Below, piece after piece: positions 6,965-10,597 of a DNA stretch of 10,597 bases. The stretch spans positions 1 to 10,597 of the forward strand of contig CAKRLC010000092.1 of the NCBI GenBank assembly GCA_934358955.1, read 5' to 3'. The notes beneath the pieces are model-generated. The model saw only the letters and a program-made list of their open reading frames with translations, was not told the DNA's origin and searched no databases. Positions within the stretch are counted from its first letter, which is position 1; the number at the start of each line of letters is the position of its first letter. Both the position numbers and the translations under genes were made by a program. Source of the stretch: an uncultured Roseburia sp. (GTDB lineage Bacteria > Bacillota > Clostridia > Lachnospirales > Lachnospiraceae).

Positions 6965-6999
6965 AAAAATGGAGATATCATAACGGTATCTCCATTTTT
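6965..6999 (+). terminator. Strong intrinsic terminator after rfbD, probably bidirectional
   Basis: AAAAATGGAGATA (6965-6977) pairs perfectly with TATCTCCATTTTT (6987-6999). Two more closing pairs (one G-U) reduce the loop to ATAAC. The stem has an A-run on one side and a T-run on the other, so it can work on both strands. It closes the rfbB-rfbD unit. Confidence 0.85.
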
Positions 7000-7045
7000 G
7001 TGCTTAAATAAGAATTTGTTATAAAGGGTAAGCGGGATAATTTGA

Positions 7046-7074
7046 TTGACGCGCAAAGACGATAGTAGTAAAAT
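7046..7074 (+). promoter_or_regulatory. Strong sigma-A promoter upstream of glmM
   Basis: TTGACG (7046-7051) and TAAAAT (7069-7074) are 17 bp apart, near consensus. The predicted start at about 7081 gives a leader of roughly 290 nt before glmM, unusually long for a gene with no known leader control. Confidence 0.7.
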
Positions 7075-7094
7075 GTTTCCGTAAAGATTTTGAT

Positions 7095-7110
7095 ATATGA
7101 TATATCATAT
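7095..7110. repeat. 16-bp perfect palindrome early in the glmM leader
   Basis: ATATGATATATCATAT is an exact 16-bp palindrome just downstream of the predicted transcription start. It could be an operator for a dimeric repressor acting as a roadblock, or a small hairpin. A possible minus-strand -10 (TATCAT, 7102-7097) overlaps it. Confidence 0.6.
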
Positions 7111-7124
7111 GATTCGGGTGTCAA
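7097..7124 (-). promoter_or_regulatory. Possible leftward promoter facing the rfbD terminator
   Basis: On the minus strand, consensus TTGACA (7124-7119) and TATCAT (7102-7097) are 16 bp apart. RNA starting near 7090 would end at the bidirectional hairpin at about 6965, giving a non-coding RNA of about 125 nt. No reading frame with a ribosome site is evident. The region is AT-rich, so chance is possible. Confidence 0.3.
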
Positions 7125-7151
7125 AAAGTCTACGTCATAACCTATATTGGC

Positions 7152-7301
7152 AAATTGCACAAAAAATATTTCAAGTTTCTCTTTGTGCAATGAAGATAAG
7201 ACTCAAGAAGCGTGGAAGCCTCTGCTGAACACGCTTCTTGCTTTCAGAGGCTTATCGGAATGTTTTGCACAATGAAACTTGCAATATTTTTTGTGCAATT
7301 T
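7152..7301. repeat. 150-bp nested inverted repeat in the glmM leader
   Basis: The left arm (7152-7190) and right arm (7265-7301) are near-perfect reverse complements: 19 matching bases, one mismatch, 8 matching bases, a small 3-versus-1 unpaired patch, then 8 matching bases. Each arm also contains its own inverted repeat, TTGCACAA at the outer edge and TTGTGCAA at the inner edge of the left arm, with the same order in the right arm. The 74-bp core is also palindromic. As RNA it would form one long rod; as DNA a cruciform. No target-site duplication flanks it, and it contains no gene. It may be a MITE-like insertion or a structured leader RNA. Confidence 0.75.
7195..7256 (+). other. Switch-like core with competing stems in the glmM leader
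   Basis: CAAGAAGCGTG (7204-7214) pairs perfectly with CACGCTTCTTG (7230-7240), and GATAAG (7195-7200) can close the base with CTTATC (7251-7256). Alternatively AAGCCTCTG in the loop (7216-7224) pairs perfectly with CAGAGGCTT (7245-7253), which breaks the other two stems. Two mutually exclusive folds of similar strength are what a riboswitch or attenuator shows. No T-run follows, so an intrinsic terminator is not part of the design. Confidence 0.5.
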
Positions 7302-7319
7302 GACATTCTAAGCTAAGAT
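7291..7319 (+). promoter_or_regulatory. Possible second, proximal glmM promoter
   Basis: TTGTGC (7291-7296) and TAAGAT (7314-7319) are 17 bp apart. The -35 lies inside the last TTGTGCAA copy of the inverted repeat, so anything that binds that motif would compete with RNA polymerase. The start near 7326 would give a leader of about 46 nt. Confidence 0.35.
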
Positions 7320-7371
7320 ACAGGCCTTTCAACATCTGAATCAGTTTATATGAGAAGACAAGGAGATAAAA

Positions 7372-8760
7372 ATGGGAAAATATTTTGGAACAGACGGTTT
7401 CCGTGGAGAAGCAAATGAAAATTTGACAGCAGATCATGCATATAAAATCGGACGTTTTCTTGGATGGTATTACGGAGAATTGAAACGCCGCAGTGGTTCA
7501 GAGGAACCGGCGCGTATCGTGATCGGTAAGGATACAAGAAGATCCAGCTATATGTTCGAGTACGCTTTGGTAGGAGGTCTTGTGGCTTCCGGAGCAGATG
7601 CTTACCTGCTTCATGTAACAACGACTCCTTCTGTAGCTTATGTTGCCCGCGTGGATGGATTTGACTGTGGTATCATGATCTCTGCAAGCCACAATCCATA
7701 TTACGACAATGGAATTAAGCTGATCAACGGCAATGGTGAGAAGATGGACGAAGAGACGATTCTCCTTGTAGAGGCTTATCTGGACGGCGAACTGGAAGTG
7801 TTCGGCGAAAAATATACAGAAGTACCATATGCACACAAAGAGAAGATCGGCTGCACGGTTGACTATGTAGCCGGACGTAACCGCTACATTGGTTATCTGA
7901 TCTCTCTTGGAGTATATTCCTTCAAGGGTGTGAAGGTCGGACTTGACTGCGCAAACGGAAGCTCCTGGAATATCGCAAAATCTGTGTTTGATGCCCTTGG
8001 TGCAAAAACATATGTGATCAATGCAGAACCAAATGGTGTGAACATTAATAATAATGCAGGTTCCACACATATCGAAGGACTGCAGAAGTTTGTAAAAGAA
8101 AACGGACTGGATGTCGGCTTTGCTTATGACGGAGATGCAGACCGCTGCCTTTGCGTGGATGAGAACGGGGACGTGATCGACGGAGATGCAATCCTTTACA
8201 TTTACGGACGTTATATGAAAGAACGCGGCAAGCTTGTCACAAATACAGTTGTTACAACGGTTATGTCCAATTTTGGTCTGTATAAGGCGTTCGATGAGAT
8301 CGGTGTCGACTATGCAAAAACAGCAGTCGGTGACAAATACGTTTACGAATATATGACTCAGAATGGCTGCCGTCTCGGTGGAGAGCAGTCCGGTCATATT
8401 ATTTTCTCCAAATATGCATCTACCGGTGATGGTATCCTCACCAGCTTAAAGATGATGGAAGTTATGATGGCTCGCAAAAAGAAGATGAGCCAGCTGATGG
8501 AAGGCTTAAAGATTTATCCACAGGTGCTTGTCAATGTCAGAGTAAAGGATAAAGCGCTTGCGCAGGCAGACGCAGATGTTCAGGCAGCAGTAGCCGCAGT
8601 GACAGAGGCGCTTGGCGATACCGGACGTATTTTAGTCAGGGAATCCGGAACAGAACCACTCCTTCGTGTTATGGTTGAAGCTGAGACAGAAGATCTTTGT
8701 AGAAAATACGTGGATCAGGTTGTGAATGTTGTACGCGAAAAAGGTCACGAAGTGAAATAA
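7372..8760 (+). CDS. glmM: Phosphoglucosamine mutase
   Basis: GlmM interconverts glucosamine-6-phosphate and glucosamine-1-phosphate, feeding UDP-GlcNAc for peptidoglycan and other wall polymers, in the cytosol. The protein has 462 residues, slightly above the family's usual length of about 450. All four alpha-D-phosphohexomutase domains are represented: the N-terminal GKYFGTDGFRGEAN, the catalytic loop ISASHNPYYDNGIK with phospho-Ser S106, the Mg2+ loop YDGDADRCL (D253, D255, D257), the sugar-binding LGGEQSGHI, and the phosphate-binding RESGTEPLLRVM at about 423-434. The GTDGFRG start and SASHNP..DNG pattern favour GlmM over phosphomannomutase or phosphoglucomutase. AGGAG at 7361-7365, six bases before ATG, supports the start. 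The gene stands behind a long structured leader and has no clear terminator, so some read-through into the SEC-C gene is likely. Confidence 0.95.
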   Translation: MGKYFGTDGFRGEANENLTADHAYKIGRFLGWYYGELKRRSGSEEPARIVIGKDTRRSSYMFEYALVGGLVASGADAYLLHVTTTPSVAYVARVDGFDCGIMISASHNPYYDNGIKLINGNGEKMDEETILLVEAYLDGELEVFGEKYTEVPYAHKEKIGCTVDYVAGRNRYIGYLISLGVYSFKGVKVGLDCANGSSWNIAKSVFDALGAKTYVINAEPNGVNINNNAGSTHIEGLQKFVKENGLDVGFAYDGDADRCLCVDENGDVIDGDAILYIYGRYMKERGKLVTNTVVTTVMSNFGLYKAFDEIGVDYAKTAVGDKYVYEYMTQNGCRLGGEQSGHIIFSKYASTGDGILTSLKMMEVMMARKKKMSQLMEGLKIYPQVLVNVRVKDKALAQADADVQAAVAAVTEALGDTGRILVRESGTEPLLRVMVEAETEDLCRKYVDQVVNVVREKGHEVK

Positions 8761-8765
8761 ATCCT

Positions 8766-8794
8766 TTGAAAAAATCCAGAATATTTGATATAAT
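8766..8794 (+). promoter_or_regulatory. Promoter for the SEC-C protein gene
   Basis: TTGAAA (8766-8771) and TATAAT (8789-8794) are 17 bp apart, with a TG-A extended -10, so this is nearly ideal. Start near 8801. The dyad CATCTG/CAGATG (8803-8808 and 8815-8820) sits at the start of the transcript, in a position suited to an operator. Confidence 0.75.
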
Positions 8795-8884
8795 GGAAAA
8801 TGCATCTGATGCAGCAGATGTTGGAAGAGATCCGATATCCCTGCCGGTGCGAATATACAATAATTAGAAATCGAGGAATGTAAC

Positions 8885-9385
8885 ATGGCATTATTGGAAC
8901 AGTGGCAGAAAGTTGCCTATAATGAAAAAGCAGATAGAGGCGAATTACAGAGATTCTGGCAGAGATACTTCCTTTTAGAGAAGGGTGTATATGAACAGCT
9001 TTTAACAAATCCGGACGAGAAGGTAGAAGGAACTGTAAAAGAGCTTGCAGAGAAGTATCACCTCAGTGTTATGGAGATGACAGGATTCTTAGACGGAATT
9101 AACGACAGCTTAGTAGAAGCAAATCCAATCGACACCATGGAAGAAGATACAAAAGTAAGCCTTGCTTTTGACAAAGAGAAGTTATACAAGAACATGGTTG
9201 ATGCAAGAGCTGACTGGTTATATGATTTACCACAGTGGGATCAGATTTTCGATGCTGAGAAGAAGAAAGCATTATTCTTAGAGCAGAAGAAATCCGGTAC
9301 CGTTCATGTAGGTAAGAAGGTTGGACGTAACGATCCATGCCCATGCGGAAGCGGCAAGAAATACAAACACTGCTGCGGAAGATAG
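8885..9385 (+). CDS. SEC-C zinc-motif protein of unknown function
   Basis: This is a 166-residue soluble protein. The first 140 residues are mostly charged and helical, with no motif I recognise. The C-terminus ends in a complete SEC-C zinc-binding motif, [16 protein letters not shown], with Cys at 152, 154, 163 and 164. The same motif closes SecA, where it binds zinc and SecB or ribosomes, but here there is no SecA ATPase, so the protein is a stand-alone SEC-C carrier. The N-terminal part could mediate protein or RNA contacts. GAGG (8873-8876), eight bases from the ATG, sets the start. It has its own strong promoter and lies between glmM and the thrS T-box. Function unknown; nothing in the sequence ties it to secretion directly. 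Confidence 0.85.
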   Translation: MALLEQWQKVAYNEKADRGELQRFWQRYFLLEKGVYEQLLTNPDEKVEGTVKELAEKYHLSVMEMTGFLDGINDSLVEANPIDTMEEDTKVSLAFDKEKLYKNMVDARADWLYDLPQWDQIFDAEKKKALFLEQKKSGTVHVGKKVGRNDPCPCGSGKKYKHCCGR

Positions 9386-9404
9386 GATTTTTCGACGAAA
9401 GCAC

Positions 9405-9433
9405 TTTACAGATAAGACAAAAGGGTATAGAAT
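9405..9433 (+). promoter_or_regulatory. Promoter for the thrS T-box leader
   Basis: TTTACA (9405-9410) and TAGAAT (9428-9433) are 17 bp apart. A small dyad, AGGGT/ACCCT (9422-9426 and 9435-9439), surrounds the -10. Start is predicted near 9440, immediately before the T-box RNA. Confidence 0.65.
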
Positions 9434-9439
9434 GACCCT

Positions 9440-9702
9440 AGTGAAAACGTTGAAGAGAAGAGTAACATAGGGAACAGTCCCAGAGAGGAATACATTTGGT
9501 GTGAGTATTCCGGCTGAGAAGTATGTGAAGACCAGCTCTGAGTGACCCCAATCCGGTCCGGTGATACCGTTATCATCAAGAATGAGATTTCTTCGGAATG
9601 GACAGACCGTACAGGTTTGATAGGACGAAGAGATGAAGATGGGTGGAACCACGATAAGCAGATCGTCCCTGATATTGCAGAATGCAGTATCAGGGATTTT
9701 TT
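9440..9702 (+). ncRNA. Threonine T-box riboswitch controlling thrS
   Basis: The leader reads uncharged tRNA-Thr. Stem I has the GA/K-turn element (AGAGAAGAGTA, 9454-9464), the AGAGAGG element (9482-9488), a 7-bp distal hairpin GGAATAC/GTATTCC (9487-9493 with 9505-9511) and the GGCTGAGA partner (9512-9519). The specifier is most likely ACC at 9531-9533 (GAAG-ACC-A, then CTCT pairing with AGAG 9459-9462), a threonine codon. Stem III is TGATA/TATCA (9562-9566 with 9571-9575). The antiterminator pairs GGG (9641-9643) with CCC (9667-9669) and ACG (9651-9653) with CGT (9664-9666), leaving the 7-nt T-box bulge TGGAACC, whose TGGA pairs the tRNA acceptor end. When threonine is short, uncharged tRNA favours this fold and thrS is expressed. 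Confidence 0.93.
9667..9702 (+). terminator. T-box regulated intrinsic terminator
   Basis: CCCTGATATTGCA (9667-9679) pairs with TGCAGTATCAGGG (9683-9695), one G-U pair, around a GAA loop, followed by ATTTTTT. Its first three bases are also the 3' side of the antiterminator, so the two folds exclude each other. Confidence 0.93.
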
Positions 9703-9785
9703 ATGTAACAAAAGATTCTGATTGGATAATCAAAGGTACTGCCTGCAGAAACTTATTTTTAGAAAATAGAGAGGAAATGAAGAAA

Positions 9786-10597
9786 ATGGTAGATTTTAAA
9801 GCAGACGAAAGACTGAATACGTTAAACCATTCCTGCGCCCATGTTATGGCACAGGCAGTAAAGCACTTATACCCACAGGCAAAGTTCTGGGTAGGACCTG
9901 TTGTAAAAGAAGGTTTTTATTATGATATCGATCTTGGTGATGACATCATCAATGACGAAGCGATCGCAGCGATCGAAAAAGAAATGAAGAAAGTCTGCAA
10001 GGAAGGCAAAAAGATTTACAGACGTGAAATCTCAAAAGCAGAAGCATTAGAGCTGTTCAAGGATGATCCATACAAGCTGGATCTGATCGAAGATCTTGAA
10101 GATGGCAATATCTCTGTTTATGATCAGGGAGACTTTACAGACCTTTGCCGTGGACCTCATGTAGACAATACAAAGTTATGCAAGAACTTTAAGCTTGTAA
10201 AATATTCCGGTGTATACTGGAAGGGCGATGCCAACAATCACGTTATGCAGCGTATCTACGGTGTGTGCTTCCCGACAGCAGAGGAATTAGAGGAGCATTT
10301 GAAACTTCTTGAGGAAGCAAAGGATCGTGACCACAGAAAGATCGGTAAAGAGATGAACCTGTTCATGTCAGATGATCTTGTAGGACGTGGACTTCCGATG
10401 TTCCTTCCAAAGGGATATACAGTATGGCAGGAGCTTGAGAACTACATCAAAGCAAAAGAAAGAAAACTTGGTTACCTTCATGTTATGACACCTTGTGTAG
10501 GTACTGTTAATTTATATAAAACATCCGGTCACTGGGATCATTACAAGGACAATATGTTCCCTGCAATGGAAATGGAAGGAGAGTCTTTCGTTCTCCG
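9786..10597 (+). CDS. thrS: Threonyl-tRNA synthetase lacking the TGS domain (5' part only)
   Basis: The enzyme charges tRNA-Thr; 270 complete codons are present before the window ends. The protein begins directly with the editing (second additional) domain: H15 and H19 of HSCAH plus C121 and H125 of DLCRGPH correspond to the four metal/editing residues of the E. coli enzyme, about 60 residues earlier than there. The N-terminal TGS domain is therefore absent. The catalytic domain then begins, with RKIGKEMNLFMSDDLVGRGL, PMFLPKG (motif 1 region) and LYKTSGHWDHYKDNMF; the window ends as motif 2 starts. I chose ATG 9786 because AGAGAGG (9768-9774) is only two bases from the alternative in-frame ATG at 9777, which would add MKK. 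Expression is under the T-box just upstream. Confidence 0.95.
   Translation, partial: MVDFKADERLNTLNHSCAHVMAQAVKHLYPQAKFWVGPVVKEGFYYDIDLGDDIINDEAIAAIEKEMKKVCKEGKKIYRREISKAEALELFKDDPYKLDLIEDLEDGNISVYDQGDFTDLCRGPHVDNTKLCKNFKLVKYSGVYWKGDANNHVMQRIYGVCFPTAEELEEHLKLLEEAKDRDHRKIGKEMNLFMSDDLVGRGLPMFLPKGYTVWQELENYIKAKERKLGYLHVMTPCVGTVNLYKTSGHWDHYKDNMFPAMEMEGESFVL

Noticed and set aside
6936..6965. CATGGGCA direct repeats as a CRISPR-like or target-site duplication
   Set aside because: Only two 8-bp copies with a 14-bp spacer and no element between them.
7152..7301. Invertible (phase-variable) promoter switch flanked by the inverted arms
   Set aside because: The 74-bp segment between the arms contains no promoter in either orientation, and no invertase gene is nearby; strong glmM phase variation would be odd for an essential gene.
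7498..8397. Minus-strand open frame of 299 codons opposite glmM
   Set aside because: It is a shadow of the glmM codon pattern; Cys/His/Ile-rich translation, no ribosome site and no family resemblance.
9546..9548. CCC (proline) as the T-box specifier
   Set aside because: It lies after the GAG element at the base of stem I; ACC at 9531-9533, followed by A and before CTCTGAG, is in the expected place and matches the downstream thrS.

Overview
The window looks like a chromosomal segment of a Gram-positive Clostridia bacterium, most likely a gut Lachnospiraceae. The reasons are AGGAG-type ribosome binding sites, near-consensus sigma-A promoters, a T-box leader on thrS, a threonyl-tRNA synthetase without the TGS domain, and a SEC-C protein between glmM and thrS. 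The family assignment is inference from protein style; no rRNA or other phylogenetic marker is present. I see no transposase, phage gene, tRNA or CRISPR array.

Layout. Bases 1-464 (minus strand) hold the 5' part of a UDP-glucose 6-dehydrogenase that carries an N-terminal XRE-type helix-turn-helix, an unexpected fusion. It diverges from a plus-strand series: a CxxC peroxiredoxin-like protein (683-1225), a CHASE hybrid histidine kinase with its own receiver (1358-3409), and a MerR regulator fused to a SAM-dependent methyltransferase (3532-4725). Next come the dTDP-rhamnose genes rfbB (4895-5920) and rfbD (5930-6844), which end at a strong terminator. A 527-base gene-free stretch (6845-7371) follows, then glmM (7372-8760), a small SEC-C zinc-motif protein (8885-9385), a threonine T-box riboswitch (about 9440-9702) and the 5' part of thrS (from 9786).

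How the genes relate. Ugd (UDP-glucuronate), RfbB/RfbD (dTDP-L-rhamnose) and GlmM (toward UDP-GlcNAc) all make activated sugars for cell wall or surface polysaccharide, so the window is an envelope-precursor neighbourhood with signalling proteins among the enzymes. rfbA and rfbC, needed for the complete rhamnose pathway, are not present here.

The non-coding DNA is the most unusual part. Directly after the MerR-methyltransferase gene, a GC-rich dyad sits between a -35 and a -10 spaced 19 bp apart. This is the classic MerR-operator layout, and the same dyad could also serve as a terminator. The MerR-methyltransferase gene has an extended -10 so close to its start that a leaderless mRNA is predicted. 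Upstream of glmM, a strong promoter is followed by a leader of about 290 nt containing a 16-bp perfect palindrome and a 150-bp nested inverted repeat. The core of that repeat has two mutually exclusive stems. I cannot match this element to a known riboswitch. It is either a new cis-regulatory RNA or a MITE-like insertion.
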